DNA of 64,000 nt from Flavobacteriales bacterium UBA1494 (GTDB taxonomy: Bacteria; Bacteroidota; Bacteroidia; Flavobacteriales_E; Vicingaceae). The position numbers were made by a program, and so were the translations under genes. Of this stretch, positions 28,358-37,067 are shown in pieces. The first letter of the stretch is position 1. Each line of letters opens with the position of its first letter. Under the pieces are notes generated by a model that had not been told where the DNA came from, did no database searches, and worked only from the letters and a program-made list of their open reading frames with translations. Where the stretch lies: positions 1-64,000 of the forward strand of contig CAJJAT010000009.1 of NCBI GenBank assembly GCA_905182175.1, written 5' to 3'.

Positions 28358-30760
28358 TTAAAAATTGGCAAGGATGGATCCTGTAAAATTTCTGCCTGCA
28401 CCGTTAATCCCCGAGCTATATGGGCGATACAATTGATCAGTAATATTTTCAATACCAAATGTTAATGTAATAAATTCAGTTAAGTCGTACCGGGAATTAA
28501 CGTTAAAGGTATACCAAGAAGGTGAATAAGGATTTCCATTTTCATCGCTCGCATACAAATAACTTTTCCCTTGTTCTCCAACATTTAAGTTGTCGTATTC
28601 AATTTGGTGATTGTAAAGAAATGAAGCTTGCAATTGCAGCCTGTCTTTTTTATAGATTAAGCTAGAAAGTGTAAATAATGGAGCAACATGCCTTGATGGA
28701 CTTGAGCTGCCATTATCCAACTCTTCTGTTCCTTTTTGAAAGTTGAGTTTATTTTCAAATTTTAAACGTTTGGTTATTCTAACTTCAACTCCTGTTTGAA
28801 TTCCGTAAACCTCTGCAAAGGCGGCATTTTGAATGGACTGAATCCTTTTTAACCCTCCGTCGAAAAACAGACTATCGCTGCCGTTTAAGGTAGTATTTCT
28901 CCGAACTAAAGCATTATTTAGAAAGGTATAAAACCCTGTAATGTCAAACTCCCAAATACTTCCGAAGGTTTTTGATATTGCCAACTCCGCATTGTAGGCA
29001 TACTCTGCAGTTAAGTTGTCATTTGGCACCACAACAGAAAAGTTTTCCGAATCAAAAAGTTTGCCCATATCATCAACATTTGGCGCCCTGAAACCTGTTG
29101 ATAAATTGGCACTTAAAACCCAAGAATCTGTTGGTCTGTAAAGCATTCCCAAACTTCCGTTTAAAGCTAATTTATTGAGGTTTATTTCTTCAAATGGTAA
29201 TTGTATGAAACGTTGATCAAACTCTGCTCGCATGGCAAATTGACTAAGACGAATTCCAGCCTCTAGGCTTAGTTTTTCATTAAGTTGAATTTGGTCGGTA
29301 AGGTAAATGGCATTAGAGAACCAAAGTGCATCAGGATACCTCGTTTGAACGGATTGCTTTTCTAACGTTGCAATGTTAGTAGAAAAGCCTTCTGAGTTAA
29401 CTTGATTTACAATGCTTTCTATCCCGTAAAACAATTCGTGGCTACCACCGAGTTTTTTTGTAAAGTCTATATTGATAGAGTAGGCGGTCACCTTTTCTGT
29501 TCTAGTTCTTCTTGTCAAGCTGTTTAAGGTTCTATCAATTCTGCTTTCTTCAAACTGTTGAAAAGCGAGGTTTAGTTTTGCTTTATCGAATAGTTTTGCC
29601 TTTTTGTTAAAGGCTGTTTCCACATGATGCATTTGCCATTTTTGCGGACCGTAATTCCACTCAGCAAAACGTAAGGTTCCATTTCTTTTTTGAGTTAACC
29701 TGTCGTATCTCCCATATTCAGAGGTTTCAGAAAAATGAAAACCGTAGTTGAAACTCCAAATTTCGTTTGGCTTAAAAACTACCTTCTGCATAAAGTTTAC
29801 TTGGCTAAAGCCGCTTGGGCTTTGGACTAAATTATCGCTTGATTTTGCAATAAAATCTTGGTTGTTTTGGGTAATAACTAATGAATCTCTTTTGTAGTCA
29901 TTAGGACCGTTTTTTCCCATTCGTAAATCGCGATAGATATTGCTACTAAAACTGCTCAGAAGGCCCCACTTTTTTCCTCCAACAGAAAGCTCTGCATGTA
30001 AGCTCAGCTCTTCATTTGCACTTGCACCTCGTAACGTTGCAGAACCATTAAAAACAATGGAACTATCGGCACCTAAGGTTGGATTTTTAGTATTGAAACT
30101 CATTACCCCTCCAATGGCATCACTACCGTAAATAATAGCTCCAGGACCAAAAATAATTTCAACATTTTCCATTGCGAAAGGGTCTAGAGAAAGAACGTTT
30201 TGTAGGTTACCACTTCTAAAAATAGCGTTGTTCATGCGAACTCCATCAACAGCATACAGCAAACGATTGGTAGAAAAACCGCGAATCATTGGGCTTCCTC
30301 CGCCTTGCTGGCTTTTTTGAATGTAAACGTCTCCCGAAGTAGCCAACAAGTCTGCAGAATTTTGTGGGTTTAACAGTTGAAAATCTTTGGTTGAAATCGT
30401 TGAAATTTTTTGTGGAATATCCTTTCGTTGCTGTTTCCAGCGAGTAGCAGAAATAACAACTTCACCTACATCGAAGTAGGACTTTTCCAATGAAATTGTT
30501 GTTGTTTTTTTTACTAGAGAGGCGATTGGAATTTTTAGCTTTTGATACCCCATCATTTGAAAAACAAGGTAATTGTTGTTCTTCAACGGCTTAACATTTG
30601 CCATACCATTGGCATTTGTACTAACCGATTTTTGGCTCGGAAAACCAACCACACTTACAAATTCAAGCGGTTGCTTGGTTTCTTCGTCAATAACGATAAT
30701 TTTCTGAGCATGAGACATTAATAGAGAAAAACAAAAAACAAAAAACAGCACAAATCTCAT
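28358..30760 (-). CDS. TonB-dependent receptor, complete
   Basis: An 800-residue outer-membrane receptor. The signal peptide (MRFVLFFVFCFSLLMSHAQ) is followed by a carboxypeptidase-regulatory-like domain, then a plug domain (about residues 105-235: SADLLATSGDVYIQKSQQGG, PMIRGFSTNRLLYAVDGVRM, FGPGAIIYGSDAIGG) and a beta-barrel ending in aromatic ...FTGSILANF. The barrel resembles the heme/hemoglobin or siderophore type, but the ligand cannot be read with confidence. ATG 30760 is used because the 19-residue extension to 30817 would precede the signal. Unlike the fragment at 3.3-4.0 kb it is whole. Confidence 0.9.
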   Translation of the reverse strand: MRFVLFFVFCFSLLMSHAQKIIVIDEETKQPLEFVSVVGFPSQKSVSTNANGMANVKPLKNNNYLVFQMMGYQKLKIPIASLVKKTTTISLEKSYFDVGEVVISATRWKQQRKDIPQKISTISTKDFQLLNPQNSADLLATSGDVYIQKSQQGGGSPMIRGFSTNRLLYAVDGVRMNNAIFRSGNLQNVLSLDPFAMENVEIIFGPGAIIYGSDAIGGVMSFNTKNPTLGADSSIVFNGSATLRGASANEELSLHAELSVGGKKWGLLSSFSSNIYRDLRMGKNGPNDYKRDSLVITQNNQDFIAKSSDNLVQSPSGFSQVNFMQKVVFKPNEIWSFNYGFHFSETSEYGRYDRLTQKRNGTLRFAEWNYGPQKWQMHHVETAFNKKAKLFDKAKLNLAFQQFEESRIDRTLNSLTRRTRTEKVTAYSINIDFTKKLGGSHELFYGIESIVNQVNSEGFSTNIATLEKQSVQTRYPDALWFSNAIYLTDQIQLNEKLSLEAGIRLSQFAMRAEFDQRFIQLPFEEINLNKLALNGSLGMLYRPTDSWVLSANLSTGFRAPNVDDMGKLFDSENFSVVVPNDNLTAEYAYNAELAISKTFGSIWEFDITGFYTFLNNALVRRNTTLNGSDSLFFDGGLKRIQSIQNAAFAEVYGIQTGVEVRITKRLKFENKLNFQKGTEELDNGSSSPSRHVAPLFTLSSLIYKKDRLQLQASFLYNHQIEYDNLNVGEQGKSYLYASDENGNPYSPSWYTFNVNSRYDLTEFITLTFGIENITDQLYRPYSSGINGAGRNFTGSILANF

Positions 30761-30843
30761 AAATCGGGAACTACAATTATTGTTCCACAAAAGAAGGAAA
30801 TTAGATGTTAGTGGCAAAATAGTAAGTACGAGAAATTATAGAG

Positions 30844-32001
30844 TTAGTGGCTTTTTTTAATCCGCTCAACTACTTCAAAATATTCCAATAAATCGCTTGG
30901 AATTATAGCTCCTCTCGTTGGGTCTCGTTTTTTACCAAGTCGCACAAATACCACATTCCATTCAGGAACACTTACAATGTACTGGCCCAAAATACCTCGA
31001 GCATAATGAAATGAAATGCCCTTGTAATTTCCCAACCACCACAGGTACCCATAGTGCTCAATTAAACTTCCAGATTCATCAGGTAAATTAACAGGAGAAA
31101 TAGAAGAGTTGAAATACCCTAAATCGATCAATTGTTTTCCATTCCAACGGCCACTGTCGAGCATTAGTTGACCAACTTTTGCATAATCGGTGGCATTGCT
31201 ATAAAAACAACAATATGATCGTTCTCGTCCCTTTTCTTTGTCAATTGTCCAAAGCGCATCAGTTGAAGCCCCGAGTGGTTGCCAAAACATTTCAGCAAAA
31301 TAGTTGGAGAGCGATTTACCTGTTGCTTTTTCGATAATAAAAGAAAGTAACAATGTATTTCCGCCTTGGTATTTCCACTCTTTACCAGCGGGGACTTTGG
31401 TTTTTTTAGAAAGGGTTAAGTCGTAAACGTTGGTTCCATAATATGCCTTTGCCATAAAGCCAAATGGGTCGCCGTAGCTTTCGCCAAAATCGATTCCGCT
31501 GCTCATTTGTAGCAAATCTTTTATTCGAATACCAGAATTATTGTATTCTGGCAAAAAGTCTCCAATCAATTGATCGTCTGAGTTAATTTTTCCCTCTTTT
31601 ATTGCTGAACCAATGCACAAACTCGTAAAGCTTTTTGCCATGGAAAAGCTATTTGTTAAACTTTGTTTAGAATAATCATCATAATATTTCTCAAGTAATA
31701 CCTCTCTATTTTGTACTACAACAAAGGCACTGGTTTCCCACTTGTTGAAGAGTGCTTCTTCTTCGGCTGATAGGGTGTAAGTATTAAACTTAGAATGCTG
31801 AGGCCAGTTTTGTGGGATTTTTGCCGCTACTTTTCGGTTTATAAACTTGGGGTAGTCATCTATAGTAGGTCCTGTTTTACCCACCAAATAAGTGCTTTGC
31901 ACCGCTTTTATTAAATGGCTATTTCCCGATAAATAAAGAGAGGCACTGGCAATAAAGACTACAATAAATAAAAAGAAGAGGAATTTTAGAAAGACTTTCA
32001 T
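30844..32001 (-). CDS. Serine hydrolase of the beta-lactamase / class C family
   Basis: A 385-residue protein with an N-terminal membrane anchor or signal (residues 1-25). The class C beta-lactamase fold is indicated by the SxxK motif (SMAKSFTSL, nucleophilic Ser), the family follow-up LLQMSSGIDFGE, and the WKYQGGNTLLLS segment in place of the YxN motif. A third motif may be the HYARGILGQY region near the C-terminus. Members include esterases, D-aminopeptidases and PBP-like enzymes; no specific activity can be assigned. It lies 83 bases upstream of the TonB receptor. Confidence 0.85.
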   Translation of the reverse strand: MKVFLKFLFFLFIVVFIASASLYLSGNSHLIKAVQSTYLVGKTGPTIDDYPKFINRKVAAKIPQNWPQHSKFNTYTLSAEEEALFNKWETSAFVVVQNREVLLEKYYDDYSKQSLTNSFSMAKSFTSLCIGSAIKEGKINSDDQLIGDFLPEYNNSGIRIKDLLQMSSGIDFGESYGDPFGFMAKAYYGTNVYDLTLSKKTKVPAGKEWKYQGGNTLLLSFIIEKATGKSLSNYFAEMFWQPLGASTDALWTIDKEKGRERSYCCFYSNATDYAKVGQLMLDSGRWNGKQLIDLGYFNSSISPVNLPDESGSLIEHYGYLWWLGNYKGISFHYARGILGQYIVSVPEWNVVFVRLGKKRDPTRGAIIPSDLLEYFEVVERIKKSH

Positions 32002-32077
32002 GTTTTTAAAGGTAAGGAATGAAGTTGAAAACTAAAACCACACAAAACTTTGTATTCTTACTTGCAATCTAATGTTC

Positions 32078-32106
32078 TTTATTTCGCTAACAAAGCCGTA
32101 AATTTG
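32078..32106 (+). promoter_or_regulatory. Probable promoter of the IPExxxVDY-pyk operon
   Basis: TAAATTTG at 32099-32106 is an exact -7 box; TTTA at 32078-32081 is an imperfect -33 box 17 bp upstream. The first start codon follows 33 bases later. Confidence 0.45.
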
Positions 32107-32139
32107 CCAATCATTCAATAAAAAAAGTACTGTTCCTGA

Positions 32140-32553
32140 ATGGCAAAACTTACGTTAGAAGTTGAAGAGGATTACGATTTTGAGTTGATTGGAATTTGCA
32201 GTCATGCAAAAGATTATCGACTAAGTTGGGAAATGAATAAAGCGTTGGAGCTAGACCTCGTAAAAGGGGATAATTACGAGTTAAGTGTTAAGGGTGAAAA
32301 GCAAAGCTATTCCTTTTTTAATTTTATTGACGAGGAAAATTGGGTAGAGTATTACCTGATTAATAACCGCACAGTAAATGGTATTTTAATACCAGAGGAG
32401 AAAAAGTCAGATTACTTTTTGTTGATTAGAGGAGTATTAAGAGGCGGGCAAAAAGAGAGTTTAGTAAAAGGAATTGCCGAAATAAAAAATGTATTAACTA
32501 CTTACGAAATAGAGGTAGAAAGCTTAAAGTCAAAAAGCAATTTATTGTTTTAA
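32140..32553 (+). CDS. IPExxxVDY family protein
   Basis: A 137-residue protein of the Bacteroidota-restricted family named for its IPE-x3-(V/S)DY motif, seen here as LIPEEKKSDYFLLIRG at about residues 86-101. The opening KLTLEVEEDYDFELIGICS and the LSWEMNKAL segment fit the family. The function is unknown. It lies nine bases before pyk, and this order is frequent in the phylum, so a link to glycolysis or to pyruvate kinase control is possible but only inferred. Confidence 0.88.
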   Translation: MAKLTLEVEEDYDFELIGICSHAKDYRLSWEMNKALELDLVKGDNYELSVKGEKQSYSFFNFIDEENWVEYYLINNRTVNGILIPEEKKSDYFLLIRGVLRGGQKESLVKGIAEIKNVLTTYEIEVESLKSKSNLLF

Positions 32554-32562
32554 AAATAGAGA

Positions 32563-33990
32563 ATGAAAACTACAAAAAAAACTAAAATTGTTGCTACCGT
32601 AGGGCCGGCAACAGCCTCAAAAAAAATGCTTGAAGCAATTATTGCTGAAGGTGTTAACGTAATACGAATTAACTTTTCTCATGGGGAACACAAAGACCAT
32701 GTAGAGGTGATTAAAAGAGTTCGACAAATAAACAAAGAGCAGCAGATACACACTGCTCTTTTAGGGGATTTACAAGGGCCAAAAATCAGAGTCGGAAAAA
32801 TTAAAGAAGGAACAATTGTTAAGGAAGGAGATGTAATCGAGTTCACTAACGAGGAAGTAGAAGGAGATGGAACAAGAGCTTACATTAGCTATCAAACTTT
32901 TCCAAGAGACGTTCAGAAGGGAGAGAAAATCCTAATTAACGACGGCAAGTTAGCGTTAGAAATTATTGATACCGATAGAAAAACTACCGTAAAAGCGAAG
33001 TTTTTGAATGGAGGGGCTTTTTCTTCTAATAAGGGAGTTAATCTTCCGAACACAAAAATTTCGATGCCAAGTTTAACGCCAAAAGACAAAGAAGATTTGG
33101 CCTTTGCTTTGGAGCACAATATGGAATGGATTGGACTTTCGTTTGTTCGCTCAGCGAGAGATATTATTGAGCTGAAGCACCTGATTAAAAAAGAAGGCAA
33201 CCTTGCTCGTGTCATTGCGAAAATTGAAAAGCCTGAGGCATTAGAAGATATAGACGATATTATTGAGGAGTCTGACGCCATTATGGTTGCCCGTGGAGAT
33301 TTAGGAGTTGAAGTTCCTATGGAACAAGTTCCTATGATTCAGAAAGATTTGGTGAAGAAATGTTTGAGAGCTGCAAAGCCTGTAATTATTGCGACCCAAA
33401 TGATGGAGAGCATGATTGAAAGTATTTCGCCAACCAGGGCAGAGGTTAATGATGTTGCAAACGCTGTTTTAGATGGTGCAGATGCGGTAATGTTAAGCGC
33501 AGAAACTTCGGTTGGAGCTTACCCCATTCAGGTAATTAAGGCCATGACAAAAATTGTGGAGCAAATTGAAATGTCAGAAAGTATTTACCATTTAGAATTT
33601 CCTCCAGCTGAGGTAAATGAAGATCGCTTTATTTCAGATTCGGTTTGTTACAATGCCTGTAGATTGTCCCAAAGAGTAGATTCTAAGGCAATTGTAACCA
33701 TGACTCATTCAGGTTATACAGCCGCAAAAATATCAAGTTTTAGACCAAAGGCAGGAATTTTTGCTTTTACAGGAAACCACAGTTTACTAAACAAGTTAAG
33801 CTTGGTTTGGGGTGTACAAGGGTTTTACTACGATAAGTTTGTAAGTACCGACCACACCATTGCAGACATTAAGTATTTGTTGAAAAAAGCAGGGTATGTT
33901 ATTGAAAAAGACCTGATTATTAACATTGCAAGCATGCCAATTAACGAAAAGGGTCAGTCCAATATGGTGAAGTTGAGTTACGTAGAGTAG
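32563..33990 (+). CDS. pyk: Pyruvate kinase
   Basis: Pyk converts phosphoenolpyruvate and ADP to pyruvate and ATP. The 475-residue protein has the usual TIM barrel with inserted B domain: KIVATVGPATASK at the start, INFSHGEH, GDLQGPKIRVG, the active-site segment RVIAKIEKPEA, MVARGDLGVEVP and ATQMMESMIESISPTRAEV. The C-terminal allosteric domain (from about residue 355) is present. It is the second gene of an operon with the IPExxxVDY gene. Confidence 0.96.
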   Translation: MKTTKKTKIVATVGPATASKKMLEAIIAEGVNVIRINFSHGEHKDHVEVIKRVRQINKEQQIHTALLGDLQGPKIRVGKIKEGTIVKEGDVIEFTNEEVEGDGTRAYISYQTFPRDVQKGEKILINDGKLALEIIDTDRKTTVKAKFLNGGAFSSNKGVNLPNTKISMPSLTPKDKEDLAFALEHNMEWIGLSFVRSARDIIELKHLIKKEGNLARVIAKIEKPEALEDIDDIIEESDAIMVARGDLGVEVPMEQVPMIQKDLVKKCLRAAKPVIIATQMMESMIESISPTRAEVNDVANAVLDGADAVMLSAETSVGAYPIQVIKAMTKIVEQIEMSESIYHLEFPPAEVNEDRFISDSVCYNACRLSQRVDSKAIVTMTHSGYTAAKISSFRPKAGIFAFTGNHSLLNKLSLVWGVQGFYYDKFVSTDHTIADIKYLLKKAGYVIEKDLIINIASMPINEKGQSNMVKLSYVE

Positions 33991-34053
33991 CATCAACTTC
34001 GCCCAGCTACCCGATTAGGGTTGTGAAATGCTGTTGGATGAATGAAATACTGT

Positions 34054-34126
34054 TGGCTGAGCGGAGTCAATGGTATTCCAAACTTTCATGACTTCGGCTT
34101 CGCAGAGTTTTTGAAAAGCCGCTCAA
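34054..34126. repeat. Palindromic intergenic repeat, left copy
   Basis: Box A tggctgagcggagtc (34054-34068), box B gacttcggcttcgc (34090-34103) and box C cgctca (34120-34125) are laid out as in the copy at 34530. Boxes A and B are imperfect inverted repeats. This copy encodes the last codons and stop of the GIY-YIG frame on the minus strand. Confidence 0.65.
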
Positions 34127-34471
34127 TCTCTGGGAAAAAGGAACTTTCCGAAAAACCACTCAGTCTACTAACATTATTTCTATGACTTGTTTCGTTTAAA
34201 CAGGCTGCAAGTTTAAGGAGCGCCTCAGGCATTTCATTAACCAGCGCTTCTTCCTTTATCCGAGTCCAGCCTTGTACTTGTTTTCTCGGTAAAATGTGGT
34301 ATCAATCCTATCAAATTTTTTGACGTAAATTAGTTGAACGGGCAGTTTTTTCTCAGTATGATTTGCCCCTTCTCCGGTTTGATGCTGAGCGAGTAGCAAT
34401 TCCAACTGTTTTGTGCTGCCAGTGTAATAACAACCGTCACAACACTCTAGTATGTGCATGTAACTATTCAT
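34086..34471 (-). pseudogene. GIY-YIG nuclease family protein with a one-base frameshift
   Basis: From ATG 34471 the frame reads MNSYMHILECCDGCYYTGST, a GIY-YIG domain in the variant form HIL...CYYTGST, then KKLPVQLIYVKKFDRIDTTFYRE. After FYRE the frame closes at 34256. In the next frame it continues in good family sequence (KQVQGWTRIKEEALVNEMPE, then LAACLNE) to a TGA at 34086-34088. One missing A in the run at 34281-34284 explains the break. These short URI-type proteins (about 90-130 residues) are common in Bacteroidota and are presumed DNA endonucleases. The gene lies between two direct copies of a palindromic repeat. A sequencing slip in the A run cannot be excluded, in which case the gene is intact. 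Confidence 0.75.
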
Positions 34472-34529
34472 TCTAACGATAAAACTAATTTTTTTGAAGA
34501 ACGTATAAATTAAGGAGTGCATAACCTGA

Positions 34530-34603
34530 TGGCTGAGCGGAGTCGAAGCCATCCGTTTTTCGGGACTTCGGCTTCGCTCATATCTCGAAAAAAATTCGCT
34601 CAG
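34530..34603. repeat. Palindromic intergenic repeat, right copy
   Basis: Here tgagcggagtcgaagcc (34533-34549) faces gacttcggcttcgctca (34564-34580): 14 of 17 positions pair, with a short loop. A third element cgctcag (34597-34603) closes the unit. It lies 58 bases upstream of the GIY-YIG start codon, in the same orientation as the left copy. Confidence 0.7.
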
Positions 34604-34683
34604 TTCACCAAAAAATTATCAGTTCCTTGTAGTAAACAAAAACACAATTAAATCTATTACTTTGTAAATCTAAATAAACTACT

Positions 34684-35736
34684 ATGACAATTAACATTCC
34701 CTTATTAAAAGAAATTTGTGAAATTGCTGGAGCTCCAGGTTACGAACAACGCATTAGAGCGCTGGTAATTAAAGAAGTTTCGCCCTTAGTTGATGAGCTA
34801 AAAGTGAACAACATGGGAAATGTTTATGCCATTAAAAAAGGGAAGGAAAGTAAGCGAGTAATGATTGGTGCGCACATGGACGAAATCGGGTTCATTGTTA
34901 CGCACATTGATGATAATGGTTTTGTTCGCTTTCATACCTTGGGTGGTTTTGACCCAAAGACGTTAACTGCACAAAGAGTTATTATTCATGGTAAAGAAGA
35001 TGTAATGGGTGTAATGGGAGCAAAACCCATTCATGTTATGAGCCCTGAGGAAAGAAATAAGCCAGCAAAGACCAAAGAATACTTCATTGATTTGGGAATG
35101 AAGAAAGAGGAGGTTGAGAAATTGGTTGAGGTAGGAAACTCAATTACTCGCTACAGCGAATTAATGGAAATGGGCGATTGTGTTAACTGTAAGTCAATTG
35201 ACAACAGAGTTTCGGTTTATATTTTAATTGAAACGCTGAGGTTGTTGAAAGACAAGGAAGTGCCTTACGATATTTATGGAGTATTTACCGTGCAGGAAGA
35301 GGTTGGTTTACGTGGAGCGAATGTTTCTGCTTTAGACATTCAGCCAGACTTTGGCTTCGGATTAGATACGACCATTGCATACGATTTACCTGGTGCAGCA
35401 GCACACGAAAAAATTACCTCATTAGGGGAAGGAACGGCCATAAAAATTATGGACTCTCAAACCATTTGCGATTACCGCATGGTAGCGTACATGAAAAAAA
35501 TAGCAAACGACAATAAGATTAAATGGCAACCAGAAATTTTGCCTGCCGGCGGAACTGATACCGCAGGAATTCAGCGCATGAATGGAGGAGGGGCCATCGC
35601 AGGAGCGGTTTCGATACCAACTAGACATTTACACCAAACCATTGAAATGGCTCACAAAGAAGACATTACGGCTTCTATTGATTTATTAGAAAAGTGTTTG
35701 CTAAACTTAGATCAGTACGATTGGAGTTTTAAGTAG
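34684..35736 (+). CDS. M42-family metallopeptidase (glutamyl aminopeptidase-like)
   Basis: A 350-residue cytosolic peptidase of the M42 family (FrvX/tetrahedral aminopeptidase). Zinc ligands and catalytic residues appear in order: His in GAHMDEIGFIV, Asp in CKSIDNRVSVY, Glu-Glu in VQEEVGLRGA, Asp in GLDTTIAYD and a late His in PTRHLHQTIEM. The PDZ-like insertion spans about residues 75-165. It trims peptides in the cytoplasm. There is no signal peptide. It is monocistronic, with a near-consensus TTACTTTG box at 34657 and a cluster of repeats after the stop. Confidence 0.93.
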   Translation: MTINIPLLKEICEIAGAPGYEQRIRALVIKEVSPLVDELKVNNMGNVYAIKKGKESKRVMIGAHMDEIGFIVTHIDDNGFVRFHTLGGFDPKTLTAQRVIIHGKEDVMGVMGAKPIHVMSPEERNKPAKTKEYFIDLGMKKEEVEKLVEVGNSITRYSELMEMGDCVNCKSIDNRVSVYILIETLRLLKDKEVPYDIYGVFTVQEEVGLRGANVSALDIQPDFGFGLDTTIAYDLPGAAAHEKITSLGEGTAIKIMDSQTICDYRMVAYMKKIANDNKIKWQPEILPAGGTDTAGIQRMNGGGAIAGAVSIPTRHLHQTIEMAHKEDITASIDLLEKCLLNLDQYDWSFK

Positions 35737-35813
35737 GAAGGACCAGTAGATTTCTGATTTTGTGCTATTGAGAGCAAGCCTTCGTTTGAAGATAGTGGCA
35801 GGAAAGTTAAATA

Positions 35814-35993
35814 GGGATTGCCACGTCGGCTTCCGCCTTCTCGCAATGACTTTTTAATTGGTCATTTGCTTAAAAAAGCAACTTTGTTTAACGCTATTGT
35901 CATTGCGAATGCTGTGCAACAGAATGAAGCAATCTGGTAATCAAGGACCGGATTGCTTTACTTTATTCCGTGCAGGCTCAATTTTGGCGATGA
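35814..35993. repeat. Cluster of three related intergenic repeats (gattgc...gcaatgac type)
   Basis: Arm 1 runs from gattgccacgtcggc to tctcgcaatgac (35816-35850). Arm 2 is the inverse, from gtcattgcgaatgc to gaagcaatct (35899-35935). A third, degenerate unit runs from ggattgctttacttt to ttggcgatgac (35949-35993). The arms could form a large cruciform. This gcaatgac/gattgc motif is of the kind scattered between genes in many Bacteroidota; no gene lies here. Confidence 0.6.
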
Positions 35994-36041
35994 CTTTTCA
36001 CAACTTGACCATTACACATTCTTAACTCCACAATCAAAAGG

Positions 36042-37067
36042 CTACAATGCCGATTTAAATTGATCTAAAAAGCCTTTGTCATTTTCAGAATACAAGCGCA
36101 AATCGTTTACGTTATACTTTAGCTGAGCAATACGCTCCACACCCATGCCGAAAGCAAACCCAGAGTATATTTTAGAATCGATCCCACAGTTCTCCAATAC
36201 ATTTGGATCTACCATTCCACAACCTAAAATTTCGAGGTAACCAGTATATTTGCAGACGTTACACCCTTTGCCAGAGCAAATAGTACAGGAAACATCCATC
36301 TCTGCACTTGGCTCTGTAAATGGGAAGTAAGACGGGCGGAGTCTAATTTTTGTCTCCTTGCCGAACATTTCCTGCGCAAAGTACAATAGCGTTTGTCTTA
36401 AGTCTGCAAACGATACGTTTTTGTCAATGTACAGGCCTTCCACTTGGTGAAAAAAGCAATGTGCTCTAGCAGAAATTGCTTCGTTGCGGTAAACCCTTCC
36501 TGGCGAAATAGTCCGTATTGGCGGAGTGGAGTTTTCCATTACTCGAACCTGAACAGAACTAGTATGTGTTCTTAAAGCAATGTCTGGGTCTTTTTCTACA
36601 AAAAACGTATCCTGCATGTCTCTTGCAGGGTGTTCTGGCGGAAAATTTAATGCTGAAAAATTATGCCAGTCGTCTTCAATTTCAGGGCCTTCAGAAACCT
36701 GAAAGCCAATGCGATTAAAGATTTCGATAATCTCGTTTTTTATAATTGAAATGGGATGACGAGATCCTAGTTCGTTGAGATTGGTAGGTCTGCTGAAATC
36801 AAAATTTCCTGTATCGGCAGTATCTCCGGAACTGCTTAATTCACTTTTTAATTCGTCAACTTTTTTTTGAGCTTTGTCCTTTAACTGATTCAATATAGCG
36901 CCAAACTCTTTTTTTTCTTCTGCAGCAACATTTCGAAATTCAGCGAACAACTTTTTAATTTCGCCTTTGTTTCCCAACAATTTAATTCTAAACGCTTCAA
37001 CCTCTTCTAAGCTTTTCGCTTTGAATTTGTTTGTTTCTTGTAACAGTTCTTTTGCTTTGCTTAACAT
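36042..37067 (-). CDS. pheS: Phenylalanyl-tRNA synthetase alpha subunit
   Basis: PheS forms the catalytic subunit of the alpha2-beta2 enzyme that charges tRNA-Phe. The 341-residue protein has an N-terminal coiled coil (about 1-90), motif 2 with ARAHCFFHQVEGLYI, a zinc-like cysteine cluster (CTICSGKGCNVCKYTG) and motif 3 (FAFGMGVERIAQLKY). Length and motifs are standard. The ATG at 37067 shares one base with the stop of the upstream cyclophilin gene, so both are cotranscribed. PheT is not in the window. Confidence 0.96.
   Translation of the reverse strand: MLSKAKELLQETNKFKAKSLEEVEAFRIKLLGNKGEIKKLFAEFRNVAAEEKKEFGAILNQLKDKAQKKVDELKSELSSSGDTADTGNFDFSRPTNLNELGSRHPISIIKNEIIEIFNRIGFQVSEGPEIEDDWHNFSALNFPPEHPARDMQDTFFVEKDPDIALRTHTSSVQVRVMENSTPPIRTISPGRVYRNEAISARAHCFFHQVEGLYIDKNVSFADLRQTLLYFAQEMFGKETKIRLRPSYFPFTEPSAEMDVSCTICSGKGCNVCKYTGYLEILGCGMVDPNVLENCGIDSKIYSGFAFGMGVERIAQLKYNVNDLRLYSENDKGFLDQFKSAL

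Noticed and set aside
33991-34040. Hairpin acccgattagggt after pyk as terminator
   Set aside because: The stem is 4 bp and no T tract follows.
35814-35993. Insertion sequence ends
   Set aside because: No transposase frame lies between or near the inverted arms, and the unit is short and intergenic.
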